DNA from: Clostridium sp. KNHs205
Lineage (GTDB): Bacteria > Bacillota > Clostridia > Lachnospirales > Lachnospiraceae
Direction of reading: 5' to 3'
Assembly: GCF_000702945.1 (NCBI RefSeq)
Contig: NZ_JNLE01000003.1
Coordinates: 186,001 to 250,000, forward strand
Length of the DNA: 64,000 nt
This document shows positions 55,476-64,000 of the stretch, piece by piece. The position numbers and the translations under genes are program-made. The notes beneath the pieces are model-generated. The model saw only the letters and a list, made by a program, of their open reading frames with translations, had not been told where the DNA came from and ran no database searches. Within the stretch, counting starts at the first letter, position 1. Every line of letters begins with the position of its first letter.

Positions 55476-55625
55476 TATAGGGGATAATATATCAGCAGGA
55501 GCAAATGGTCATGTTCCAAACAGACCAGAAGCAAGCCACACCGATATGAATCGCTGGGCTGGGAATCCCAGAAATTCATTCAATTCATAATTTAGCTTGT
55601 AATTATCCCCAGCTTAGGAGGTACC

Positions 55626-56330
55626 ATGAATTCTTTTGTACGATTTGAAAATGTCGGTAAAACGTATCATTCAGGTGATGTTAAAGTTAATGCTTTGCAT
55701 GATACCACTTTTGAAGTAGATAAAGGTGAGATCTGTGTAATTGTAGGGCAGTCAGGTGCCGGCAAGACCACCCTCTTAAATATTTTAGGCGGAATGGATA
55801 CTCTGACCACCGGCCAGGTGTTTCTTGGTGACACAGAGATTTCCGCCCTGAGTAAAAAAAGCCTTGTAGGCTACCGCAGAGAAGATATTGGTTTTGTATT
55901 CCAGTTCTATAATCTCATACCAAATCTGACGGCTCTTGAAAACGTTGAGATTGCTTCTCAGATGATAAAAGATCCCATTCCTGCGGCGGAGATTCTTGGA
56001 AGTGTAGGCCTCTCAGAACGGCTCTATAATTTCCCCTCCCAGTTATCAGGCGGAGAACAGCAGCGTGTTTCCATAGCCCGGGCACTGGCTAAAAATCCCA
56101 AGCTATTATTATGTGACGAACCTACCGGGGCACTTGATTACAATACCGGTAAACAGATTCTTAAATTATTACAGGATCAGAGCCGGAGAAATGGAATGAC
56201 TGTTATCATCATCACACATAATTCAGCACTGACAGCAATGGCTGACCGGGTAATTCATGTAAAAAACGGAACCGTCTCTTCGGTGCGTAAAAATGAGAAG
56301 GTTATACCGGTAGAGGAGATTGAATGGTAA
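55626..56330 (+). CDS. ABC transporter ATP-binding protein (MacB/LolD type)
   Basis: 234 aa. Walker [11 protein letters not shown]-loop [17 protein letters not shown], signature [20 protein letters not shown], and Walker [13 protein letters not shown]. The MacB/LolD pattern goes with FtsX-type permeases. AGGAGG precedes the ATG. The next gene overlaps by 7 bases. Confidence 0.95.
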   Translation: MNSFVRFENVGKTYHSGDVKVNALHDTTFEVDKGEICVIVGQSGAGKTTLLNILGGMDTLTTGQVFLGDTEISALSKKSLVGYRREDIGFVFQFYNLIPNLTALENVEIASQMIKDPIPAAEILGSVGLSERLYNFPSQLSGGEQQRVSIARALAKNPKLLLCDEPTGALDYNTGKQILKLLQDQSRRNGMTVIIITHNSALTAMADRVIHVKNGTVSSVRKNEKVIPVEEIEW

Positions 56331-59300
56331 TGAGAAATTCTGCATGGAACAAAAACAACCGCCGGGAAATACGGCACACCCTGGGCCGTTATCTTGCGCT
56401 TCTTGTTATTATAGCTCTTGGCGTGGGATTCTTCTCAGGCCTTAAGATAACCAAAGAGGCAATGCTACAGACAGGTGATGCTTTTATTAAAACCACCAAA
56501 ATGTATGATTACCGATTGCTCTCCACTCTGGGCTTTACCGCGGAAGATGTGGATAACATCAGTGGCCTTGAAGGTGTAACCACTGCCCAGGGTGCAATTA
56601 ATGCCGATTTTATTACAGCTTTTCATGATACGGAGGATGTAATCTTTAAAGCCCACTCCATTACAGACAACCTGAATCAGATAAAGCTGGTAAAAGGCAG
56701 ACTCCCTGAGGCTGATAATGAATGTGTTGCAGATGCCGGATATTTCACAGAAGAAGATCTTGGAAAAACAATTAATATATCTGAAAAAAACGAAGAAGAG
56801 GTCCGGAATAGCTTTTCCTATCAGGATTACACCATCGTCGGCTTATGCAATTCCGTAAACTATATGTATCGCAGTGACCGGGGTACCACTAAGCTTGCCG
56901 GGGGTTCCATTAATGCCTTTCTCTACCTTCCGGAAGACGGTTTCAGCGTTGATTATTATAGTGAAATCTATGTTACCCTTGCTGATAACCAAGGTCAGAT
57001 CTTTAGTAAAGAATATGAGGCTGCCATATCCGCTATGGAACAGCCGTTAAAAGCTGCTGTCAAAGCCCGTGGAGATTTGCGCTACAGTGATATCATAAAG
57101 GAAGCCAGTGAAGCTATAGCAGATGCCCAAAGTGAATACGATTCCTCTTATGCTGAATACCTGGAGGGAAAGAAAGAAGCAGAAAATAAGTTAAGTGATT
57201 CCAAAAAGAAATTAGAGGACGCCAGAACTAAGATAAGCAGGAACGAAAAGAAACTGGCGGGCAGCGAGATTACCTTAGCAGAAAAAGAAAAGGAATATAA
57301 CTCCTCCCTATCTGAATATAACACCGCAAGGAAAGAATTTGATACAAAAAAATCCGAAACTCTAACTACCCTGGAAGAAAAGCAACAGGAAATTACCACC
57401 AACCGCACTAAAGTAACAGGTGCTATGAATGAGATTGAAAAAAGCGGTGTCCTCGAACAATATAATACCTTAAAAGAATCAGAAACCACTTTAAAAGCCG
57501 CTCTTTCCCAGCTTTCAGATCCCGCAAGTACCGAATACCAGACCTATACGGCACAGCTAAAACAGGTCTCAGAAGGATTGGCTCAAATAGAAGCCACCGG
57601 GGTAATTACCCAGTATCAGACCTTAAGTAACTCCCTGAAACAGCTGAAGACCGCTCAGCGCACCCTGAATACAGCAAGAAAAACCGCTGAAAAGGAATTT
57701 AAAACAGCCGGGAAGCAGCTTACCTCAGCCAAAGCTCAGCTGGACGGGGCAAAAATAACCCTTGATACTTACAAGGAGCAGATAACAGATGGAAAATCGA
57801 CTCTTACCAATGCAAAAAAAGAATATAAGGAGGGTCTTAAGAAATATCAGGGCGCCAAAGAGGATACAGAAAGTACTCTAAAGGAAAGCGAAGAAAAACT
57901 CAATGAGGCATTGGATAAAATAAACGATGCCAAAGAGGAGGCAGCCTCACTTGATAAACCCGCCACCTATGTACTGGACAGAACGAAAAATATCGGATAT
58001 GCAAGTTTTGAAAACGACTCCTCGGTTGTTGAAGGTATTGCAAAGATATTTCCTATCTTTTTCTTTCTCGTAGCGGCTCTGGTATGCAGCACCACCATGA
58101 CCAGAATGGTGGATGAACAGCGTACTCAGATAGGAACTCTGAAAGCCCTGGGCTATACCAACCGTTCCATCGCGTTAAAATATGTGACCTATTCCGGAAG
58201 TGCTGCTGTCCTTGGCTGTATCCTTGGATATTTTACAGGCACCAGGTTATTTCCTTTTGCCATCTGGCAGGCTTATAAGATGTTATATGATTTCGCGGAG
58301 ATTAAATATGTATTCAGCAGCAGTTTAGCACTGCTGACCTTATTGGTTTCCCTATTATGTTCCGTTGGCGCCACCTATGCTGCCTGCCGGACGGAGCTGT
58401 CACAGATGCCGGCAGAATTAATGAGGCCTAAGTCCCCCAAGGTTGGAAAACGAATCTTTCTGGAGCGGATTCCTGTATTATGGAAGGCTATCAGCTTCCT
58501 CCATAAGGTATCTATCCGTAATATCCTGCGTTATAAGAAGCGCCTGTTTATGATGATACTTGGAACCGGCGGCTGTACCGCACTGCTGCTGGCAGGTTTA
58601 GGTTTAAATGATTCTGTCAGTAATATAGCGGATGATCAGTTTGATACCATAATGCTCTACGATTACACCATAGCCTTTTCAGAGGTTCAGACAAAGAAGG
58701 ACATGGCAGCCTTCAAGGAAAATACCTCCGCTCTCTTGTCTGAATGTGTCTTTATATCCTCAGATACCTATGAAGTCACAGGCAAAGGCGGTAATCAGAA
58801 GATAAATGTCATAGCAAGCGATGACCCGGATATTACAAAGGTTATCGGGCTGCACCTTAACGGAAAGGCCGTTCCTTTTCCAGAAGAAGGTTATGTAGCC
58901 ATTAATGACCGCCTGGCAGAAACCGAAGATCTTAAGATCGGTGATTCCATGACCATAAGCCTCAATAACACAGAGGCCTATACAGTTGTAATAGGCGGTA
59001 TCTTTAAGAATTATGCCTTTAACTATATGTTCATGAGCGGGACCACCTATGAGCAGGTCTTTGGAGAAACGCCTGCTTATAAGACAGCTTACGCCACTAC
59101 TGATTCCACGGATATTTACAATATATCTGCCAGGCTCATGAAAGATCATGGCGCTTCAAGCATAGTGGTTACAGCCGATACCAGAAACCGGGTTACGAAT
59201 ATGATGAACAGCTTGAATTATATTGTGTGGCTGGTAATTGCCTGTGCCTGCGCCCTTTCTTTCGTGGTTATGTATAACCTGAGCAATATCAACATAACAG

Positions 59301-59614
59301 AGCGGAACCGTGAAATTGCAACCATTAAAGTTCTGGGCTTTTATCCAAAGGAAACCTACAGTTATGTCTTTCGGGAAAATATCGTTATCACTCTTATCAG
59401 TACCATGTTCGGACTTCCGGCGGGCATCCTGCTTCACCGTTTCGTAATGGACCAGATAAAGATTGAGGCTGTTTCCTTTAATGTTCAGATATTACCTGTG
59501 AGTTACCTTTATGCATTAATAGTCACTATGGGGTTAACCTTATTTGTTAACCTGATACTGGTTCGAAAAATCGACCGGATTAATATGGCTGAGTCCTTAA
59601 AATCCGTAGAATAA
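56324..59614 (+). CDS. FtsX-like ABC permease with long coiled coil
   Basis: 1096 aa. The first membrane segment (YLALLVIIALGVGFFSGL) is followed by a large outside part with heptad-like Lys/Glu-rich coils (about 245-540: EAENKLSDSKKKLEDARTK and similar). FtsX domains follow (IFPIFFFLVAALVCSTTMTRM, and at the end VVMYNLSNINITERNREIATIKVLGF). It may export peptides, lipids or antibiotics, or act as a mechanotransmission pump; the substrate is unknown. The start ATG 56324 has AGGAG five bases upstream; ATG 56330 is an alternative. Confidence 0.93.
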   Translation: MVMRNSAWNKNNRREIRHTLGRYLALLVIIALGVGFFSGLKITKEAMLQTGDAFIKTTKMYDYRLLSTLGFTAEDVDNISGLEGVTTAQGAINADFITAFHDTEDVIFKAHSITDNLNQIKLVKGRLPEADNECVADAGYFTEEDLGKTINISEKNEEEVRNSFSYQDYTIVGLCNSVNYMYRSDRGTTKLAGGSINAFLYLPEDGFSVDYYSEIYVTLADNQGQIFSKEYEAAISAMEQPLKAAVKARGDLRYSDIIKEASEAIADAQSEYDSSYAEYLEGKKEAENKLSDSKKKLEDARTKISRNEKKLAGSEITLAEKEKEYNSSLSEYNTARKEFDTKKSETLTTLEEKQQEITTNRTKVTGAMNEIEKSGVLEQYNTLKESETTLKAALSQLSDPASTEYQTYTAQLKQVSEGLAQIEATGVITQYQTLSNSLKQLKTAQRTLNTARKTAEKEFKTAGKQLTSAKAQLDGAKITLDTYKEQITDGKSTLTNAKKEYKEGLKKYQGAKEDTESTLKESEEKLNEALDKINDAKEEAASLDKPATYVLDRTKNIGYASFENDSSVVEGIAKIFPIFFFLVAALVCSTTMTRMVDEQRTQIGTLKALGYTNRSIALKYVTYSGSAAVLGCILGYFTGTRLFPFAIWQAYKMLYDFAEIKYVFSSSLALLTLLVSLLCSVGATYAACRTELSQMPAELMRPKSPKVGKRIFLERIPVLWKAISFLHKVSIRNILRYKKRLFMMILGTGGCTALLLAGLGLNDSVSNIADDQFDTIMLYDYTIAFSEVQTKKDMAAFKENTSALLSECVFISSDTYEVTGKGGNQKINVIASDDPDITKVIGLHLNGKAVPFPEEGYVAINDRLAETEDLKIGDSMTISLNNTEAYTVVIGGIFKNYAFNYMFMSGTTYEQVFGETPAYKTAYATTDSTDIYNISARLMKDHGASSIVVTADTRNRVTNMMNSLNYIVWLVIACACALSFVVMYNLSNINITERNREIATIKVLGFYPKETYSYVFRENIVITLISTMFGLPAGILLHRFVMDQIKIEAVSFNVQILPVSYLYALIVTMGLTLFVNLILVRKIDRINMAESLKSVE

Positions 59615-59666
59615 TGGGGTTGGAATAACTACTTATCTTCTCTATCGTCTTGCAATGAATAACTAT

Positions 59667-59745
59667 AAAAAGGGCTGTTTCAAAGTATTAGAAAATCATT
59701 TTCGATTTCTGAATTTTCTATAACACAAGGAAACGGCCCTTTTTG
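59667..59745. terminator. Bidirectional terminator after the ABC permease
   Basis: AAAAAGGGC-GTTTC pairs with GGAAAC-GGCCCTTTTT, with an inner TAGAAAAT/ATTTTCTA stem. T5 follows on the plus strand. Confidence 0.9.
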
Positions 59746-59788
59746 ATATACCAGCATTACACTCTTTGACATCTTTTTTAGTCTAATT

Positions 59789-60220
59789 CTATAAAATCAG
59801 CATCTCATGTTCATCGTATTTAAAGTCAGGCCCATAAGCAACCTCCCAATAATAACCGTCAGGGTCTGTAAAATAAGCGTGGTAACCACCCCAAAAAACC
59901 TCCTGTGGTTCTTTTATGATGATACCGCCTGCTTTTCTTGCCAGTTCAATAACTTCCTCCACCTTTGCCTTACTGTCCACATTATATGCCAGTGTAATAC
60001 CTGAGAAACCCTCCCGAATAGCCGGAGGATTTACATCATCGATATCTTTTGCAAGCTCCTGTATCGGAAATAATTCCAGTTTCGTTCCATAGGAATTAAA
60101 AAATACTATGTGAGGATTGTTTTCCGTAACATCCGTGACAAATCCAAGGCCATCACGGTAAAACTTAACGGATGTCTCCATATCTCTGACACCCAGGCAA
60201 ATTATGCTTACTCTGTTCAT
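59789..60220 (-). CDS. VOC-family (glyoxalase/bleomycin-resistance-like) protein
   Basis: About 143 aa from ATG 60220 (GGAG upstream). Pattern MNRVSIICLGVRDMETSVKFYRDGLGFV, then ITLAYNVDSKAKVEEVIELARKAGG and YFTDPDGYYWEVAYGP, is a two-repeat vicinal-oxygen-chelate fold. Likely metal ligands include the C-terminal Glu in YYWEVAY. Substrate unknown. Confidence 0.9.
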   Translation of the reverse strand: MNRVSIICLGVRDMETSVKFYRDGLGFVTDVTENNPHIVFFNSYGTKLELFPIQELAKDIDDVNPPAIREGFSGITLAYNVDSKAKVEEVIELARKAGGIIIKEPQEVFWGGYHAYFTDPDGYYWEVAYGPDFKYDEHEMLIL

Positions 60221-60330
60221 TTCTTTTCTCCTGTTGTATTTATAGTTAGAGTTACTAAATAACTCCATTATGATTAATCATTTTAGAATTGATATTTATT
60301 AGATTCGATTCATTGATGTTCGTAACTCTT

Positions 60331-61824
60331 TTAATCCGTCTTTACTGTTTTCCTGGTACTCCATTTACCATAGATAATATTGCCCTTGTCATCTTTAATA
60401 TATCCGCGTACCTGCACATAATAATTAGTCTTATTCTTTAGTCCTGCTACTTGTATTTGCTGCCCGCTAACGCTCTTGATTACCGCATTTTTCATTGCGC
60501 TGTTTGTAGAATAACGGAGCTGATACTCTTTGCTTCCCGCTTTACTCCATTTTGCAGTAAAACTGTTAGTTCCTTTTTTCAGCATTATTTCGGTTTGTTT
60601 TATATCAACAGTCCAGATGCAATACAAATACAGGTTTTCAGAGACATTCGTTACAACTCTGTCTGGATAGGAAATTCCAGTCCCGTCAGCTTTTGTATTG
60701 AAGCTGCTGATATAGATATTGTTACTGCCTTTTACAACAGGAAGTATTTGAGGAGCATATTTTTGCTTGTCTTTCATTGTCTCTATCGTTGTTGCTTCAC
60801 CATCCAGCGAGAAATGTTTTGAATATGAGAAATTAGTGTCTAATATTACTGTATATTCTTCTGCTTTCTTAGTTATATTGTTCTCTTTAGTGTTACTGTT
60901 CTCTGATGAAGACTTTATGACCGCAGCCTCATTTCCACTGTAGATATCTTCTCTATAATCCTTTAATATGGATTCATAATTGACCTCTTTCCATATTGTT
61001 GCATTTCTATATTCGTTCTGAATAGGTGTAACAATACTTTCCACTTTATAATCACTGGTTCCAAATCCAGCGATGGGTTTATCCCATGGTATCCCAACAA
61101 TGTGCCACTTTTCGCTTAAGAATACTTGGTTGGTCATATAACTGTTATAAATATGCATCATACGACACTCAATTCCCAGGATATCCATAAAATATTTGAA
61201 AGTATAAGAAAACCCTTCGTCTATACCGTTATTTTTTAGTAACGGTCCGATAATGCCATAGGCACTTCGAGGAACATCTTTCTTTTCACGATGATCGTAT
61301 ATACAATTAGCAATCAAATATTCAAAAATTACTTTTGCTTTCTGCTCCTCAGTCATACCAGGTAAAATATTTTTATCAATTACCTCGGCTGCTTTCTTAA
61401 CTACTTCCAAGTCTGTCCCCGAATATCCTGTAAAATTTTTCTTCTGAACAGCCAGAACAGGGTTATATCTTACTACAGATACTTTACAGAAAGCAATATT
61501 GGTATCACAGTTTGCAAAGACAATCGCAGTTCCAACCCCAGCAGCATAAATAGTACCATTAACTACCGTTACAACCGTATCGTCAGAAGAAGTCCAGATA
61601 ATATCTCTATGTTTCTTACTACTCTGGGGTTTGATTTCCGCCGTTAGGATATAGCTCTCTTCCAGGCTAAGATTCAGATTGGATGCATTAAGAGAGAGTT
61701 TCATTATATTGCTTGTTGTTTCTTTTGTATTGGTTTGAGCCTTTACAAATGGGAAAGGAAACAACAATATACTCACACAGATTCCCAATGCTATTACTGT
61801 AGACGTAATCCACTTACTTTTCAC
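60331..61824 (-). CDS. Secreted Ig-like / transglutaminase-like protein with probably inactive site
   Basis: 497 aa. The signal peptide (about 1-30) ends after FPFVKA. A Big_2-like Ig domain follows (LSLNASNLNLSLEESYILTAEI to KVSVVRY), then a transglutaminase-like region (AEVIDKNILPGMTEEQKAKVIFEYLIANCIYDHR to WHIVGIPWDKP) and a C-terminal fibronectin-III-like domain. At the expected catalytic Cys position the sequence reads NGIDEGFSYTF (Asp, not Cys). The His motif is also changed. It may be a surface binding protein. A terminator for it was not found. Confidence 0.85.
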   Translation of the reverse strand: MKSKWITSTVIALGICVSILLFPFPFVKAQTNTKETTSNIMKLSLNASNLNLSLEESYILTAEIKPQSSKKHRDIIWTSSDDTVVTVVNGTIYAAGVGTAIVFANCDTNIAFCKVSVVRYNPVLAVQKKNFTGYSGTDLEVVKKAAEVIDKNILPGMTEEQKAKVIFEYLIANCIYDHREKKDVPRSAYGIIGPLLKNNGIDEGFSYTFKYFMDILGIECRMMHIYNSYMTNQVFLSEKWHIVGIPWDKPIAGFGTSDYKVESIVTPIQNEYRNATIWKEVNYESILKDYREDIYSGNEAAVIKSSSENSNTKENNITKKAEEYTVILDTNFSYSKHFSLDGEATTIETMKDKQKYAPQILPVVKGSNNIYISSFNTKADGTGISYPDRVVTNVSENLYLYCIWTVDIKQTEIMLKKGTNSFTAKWSKAGSKEYQLRYSTNSAMKNAVIKSVSGQQIQVAGLKNKTNYYVQVRGYIKDDKGNIIYGKWSTRKTVKTD

Positions 61825-62170
61825 GGCATTTCCTCCTTTTGTTTATGAAACTATACAATATTTGGATTTTATTAGATTATATCATCTAGTTCGTTATCTG
61901 TCACTCATTAAGAATGTCTATCTATCTGGTATAAATGTAAGATAATCCCTTTGAGAAGTAGTAAAATATATATGCTAAAATTGACCAATTTTATATACTT
62001 ATTTTCCCAATTTCAATCGATTTTTTGACTCATTTATTGGTATAATAATTTTATGGTAACAGGAGCAAAGTCAATTGATGGCTTGGGATAATTATGAGTG
62101 CTTGCCCTTCCTTTTATAGAGGAAGGAGGTGAACTTTTCCTATATTACATAGAAAGGGGGAGTGCGCCTG
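61825..62170. other. Intergenic region with the toxin promoter and leader
   Basis: Contains an extended -10 promoter TGGTATAAT (62038-62046), a 12-codon leader frame (62094-62132), and a hairpin CCTTCCT/AGGAAGG near the leader ribosome binding site. No other gene was recognised. Confidence 0.6.
62094..62132 (+). CDS. Candidate 12-aa leader peptide before the toxin
   Basis: ATG-to-TGA frame MSACPSFYRGRR. It overlaps GGAAGGAGG that ends in its own stop codon. CCTTCCT and AGGAAGG in its sequence form a hairpin. It could control translation of the toxin at 62171. Low certainty. Confidence 0.35.
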   Translation: MSACPSFYRGRR

Positions 62171-62275
62171 ATGGCAGTTGCAGAAGCATTATCTTTAATG
62201 ATAACCTTCTCTAGCTTTGTCGTAGCTTTGATTACTCTAGTTGTTAGTCTGATAAAGATGAACAACAAAAAATGA
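62171..62275 (+). CDS. Holin-like type I toxin (34 aa)
   Basis: MAVAEALSLMITFSSFVVAL is followed by ITLVVSLIKMNNKK: one membrane helix with a short basic tail. This is the pattern I know as putative holin-like toxins of Bacillota. AGGGGGAG precedes the ATG. Its 3' end is overlapped by a divergent antisense RNA (62267-62360). Too short for normal gene calling. Confidence 0.8.
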   Translation: MAVAEALSLMITFSSFVVALITLVVSLIKMNNKK

Positions 62276-62360
62276 TTATCCTGCACCGCCTAAAGTATAG
62301 GATAATCATTTCTTATACACGTATTGGGCAAGCATAGGTTTTAACCCTGTGCTGCCTGTT
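62267..62360 (-). ncRNA. Antisense antitoxin RNA
   Basis: Minus-strand promoter TTTACA (62395-62390), 17-base spacer, TATAAT (62372-62367). The transcript of about 94 nt starts near 62360. It holds a stem GGCAGCACAGG with CCTATGCTTGCC, then ends with the terminator TGATTATCCT/AGGATAATCA and T6. The 3' end overlaps the stop codon and last two Lys codons of the toxin. This fits a type I antitoxin; expression not shown. Confidence 0.75.
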
Positions 62361-62515
62361 ACCTACATTATATCAGTAGCTTTCTTTTTTGTAAATACTG
62401 GATACACTTTTCTCCGGATTTCTCTTTTCATTTCAAAAATTCGATGGCTTCTCATTAATCTGTTCTGAGGTAAATCCGTTTATGAAAGCAAATTTGCCGT
62501 TATATGTTCCTTCAT

Positions 62516-63049
62516 CTAAATGTACCTTTTCAATTCGTATATACTTAAATATTTTTCTGTTCGAATCAACTGAAATCCGGTCTTTTCAAGCACTCTGCGG
62601 GACGGGTAGTTTTCATGCTCAACATTTCCATGAATGACTGGCTCAGCTCCAGCTTCTTCCAGCCTTTTTAAACCCCAGGTTACAGCTGCCTTCGCAGCCT
62701 CAGTAGCATATCCTTTATTTTGATAGGCTTCACCTATTCCATAACCAACTTCAACATAATCAAGCTCCTCTTGGGGTCCATGAAACTTACTTAGAGATAC
62801 CGTACCTATAAAATCTCCGGAATCTTTCAGATAAAGCCCCATGTCAAAGGGTTCCTGCAAAATATTAACTACATAACCGCTCTGATTATTCATGATTTCA
62901 ATATCCTTCCTGGCAGTTTCTCTGTTCAAAGGGTCTTGAAAATAGAACCATTGCCTGTAGGATTTCTCATTTCTGAACTTTACATAGATATCCAGATCCT
63001 CCATTTTAATAGGGCAATAGACTAAACGCTCACTTAAAATCTGTTCCAT
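62516..63049 (-). CDS. GNAT acetyltransferase, RimJ/RimL-like
   Basis: 177 aa. VEVGYGIGEAYQNKGYATEAAKAAVTWGLKRL has the acetyl-CoA loop QNKGYA. Ending with NYPSRRVLEKTGFQLIRTEKY, it fits the RimJ/L group. Substrate unknown. It lies 47 bases after the MerR regulator on the same strand and may be co-transcribed with it. Confidence 0.9.
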   Translation of the reverse strand: MEQILSERLVYCPIKMEDLDIYVKFRNEKSYRQWFYFQDPLNRETARKDIEIMNNQSGYVVNILQEPFDMGLYLKDSGDFIGTVSLSKFHGPQEELDYVEVGYGIGEAYQNKGYATEAAKAAVTWGLKRLEEAGAEPVIHGNVEHENYPSRRVLEKTGFQLIRTEKYLSIYELKRYI

Positions 63050-63096
63050 TCTCTACAATAGCCTTTCTCTAATATTTCATCGTCATCTTAAGAAAC

Positions 63097-63975
63097 CTAG
63101 CTTTCTGCCAGCAGCTGCCAGAGCTCCATTTCAGGGCTGACAGGGGATTCCATCCTGTCTTCTCTGTAAACTTCAACAGCCAGCAGCCCTTTCATGGGAT
63201 ACGAAGATTCCGGCAGCCACTTGTTATACAGATGCTCATATGCTTTATCCAATGCCGCACCTGTCAGTGTCTCCCTGTCCTCCGCCCGGAATCTGACACG
63301 AACATAAATACCCGGAGGTAGAGTAAACTTACGCATACCTTCCGGTATTTCATCAAGGCAGTTCACCTGCATTCCCATCATATAAGTCCCCATACTCATA
63401 TCCTTCTCGCATTCACACACAATTCCAAGACTTGTCTCCGGTAAGAAATGTCCCGGTATCAGGTTCGGTTCATCATTGCTATAAAAATCACCAATAAGGC
63501 TTTCAATCATCTGCTGCTTCTTCTCATTCTGATTATAAGGTACCCTTGCTGCCCGCCCTATAAAGTATACCGGATTCTCTAGCAAGAAGGTATCCGTTAT
63601 GTATTCAGATGTTATTCTGTCGGTTTGATAGATCGCTTTATTTTCCTTGATGCGTTCCTGTAAGGCGAGAAGCTCCTGTTCAATATCACGCAGAAGAAGT
63701 TCCTCTGATCTGACTGCTATAAGTCTGGCTCTGACAATCTCTTTCCATTGTTCAAGGTCCATATCTAAAAGAATACCTATTTCCTCCAATGAGAACCGCA
63801 ATCTTCTTAAATACTGTATCTGCTTCATACGTTCACTTTGCTTGTCCTCGTAATAGGCATAACCATTAAAGGAATCTATACCCTCCGGTTGTAGAAGTCC
63901 GATTTCTTTGTAATATCTTAAGGTTTTCTTTGAAACCAGATGCAGCCCTGCAAACTGTCCGATTGTATATCGCAT
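63097..63975 (-). CDS. MerR-family regulator with GyrI-like effector domain
   Basis: 292 aa. N-terminal MerR helix-turn-helix MRYTIGQFAGLHLVSKKTLRYYKEIGLLQP, a dimer coil (about 75-120), then a GyrI/Rob-like domain to the end. The same architecture as the regulator at 29632 but clearly different in sequence. GGAGGG lies before the ATG (at the window edge). Probably senses a small molecule; the adjacent acetyltransferase may be the target. Confidence 0.9.
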   Translation of the reverse strand: MRYTIGQFAGLHLVSKKTLRYYKEIGLLQPEGIDSFNGYAYYEDKQSERMKQIQYLRRLRFSLEEIGILLDMDLEQWKEIVRARLIAVRSEELLLRDIEQELLALQERIKENKAIYQTDRITSEYITDTFLLENPVYFIGRAARVPYNQNEKKQQMIESLIGDFYSNDEPNLIPGHFLPETSLGIVCECEKDMSMGTYMMGMQVNCLDEIPEGMRKFTLPPGIYVRVRFRAEDRETLTGAALDKAYEHLYNKWLPESSYPMKGLLAVEVYREDRMESPVSPEMELWQLLAES

Positions 63976-64000
63976 AATGCCCTCCTTTTCTTAATAGTAA

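Overview
The window looks like a chromosomal segment of a low-GC, endospore-forming, Gram-positive anaerobe of the Clostridia, most like the Lachnospiraceae. This is inferred from the sporulation genes (spoIIE, yabP, yabQ, spoVT, spoVG), the gene order around mfd, pth, spoVT and mazG, the glgC-glgD pair and AGGAGG-type ribosome binding sites. No genome comparison could be run.

Bases 1-23150 lie almost wholly on the minus strand and form a conserved housekeeping and sporulation block: hpt (cut by the window edge), tilS, spoIIE, a small P-loop kinase flanked by two inverted copies of a palindromic element, tRNA-Met, divIC, yabQ, yabP, rqcP, hup, mazG, spoVT, truA, prsA, mfd, pth, spoVG, glgD and glgC. 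A few plus-strand genes are interspersed (a small membrane protein, a PAP2 phosphatase, a PqqD-like protein). Bases 23838-29243 run on the plus strand: murC, dnaD, dnaI and prs, with four perfect DnaA boxes between murC and dnaD.

Bases 29276-44500 mix envelope, repair and sensing functions: a MerR regulator, a class A penicillin-binding protein, a YhaN/YhaO-like (Rad50/Mre11-like) pair, a soluble chemoreceptor fused to a sugar-binding-protein domain, an amidase without signal peptide, an acetyltransferase, and a BlaI/M56-peptidase pair with clear operators. Bases 44477-47896 hold pstS-pstC-pstA-pstB, whose PstS appears chimeric and truncated.

Bases 48200-64000 are accessory: an HTH-TPR regulator, acetyltransferases, AraC and MerR regulators with GyrI-like domains, a nucleotidyltransferase, an ECF sigma/anti-sigma pair, a TetR-controlled ABC exporter, a VOC protein, a secreted transglutaminase-like protein lacking the expected catalytic cysteine, and an unlisted holin-like toxin with a convergent antisense RNA.

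The strongest non-textbook signals are: (1) two 214-bp palindromic elements, inverted around one gene, whose stems differ by compensatory changes while their loops are conserved; (2) a perfect 19-bp hairpin that contains the yabP ribosome binding site; (3) tandem DnaA boxes beside the primosome genes; (4) a type I toxin-antitoxin locus; (5) the soluble chemoreceptor; (6) the PstS-Big_2 chimera; (7) a seven-unit array of small palindromes between pstB and blaI.
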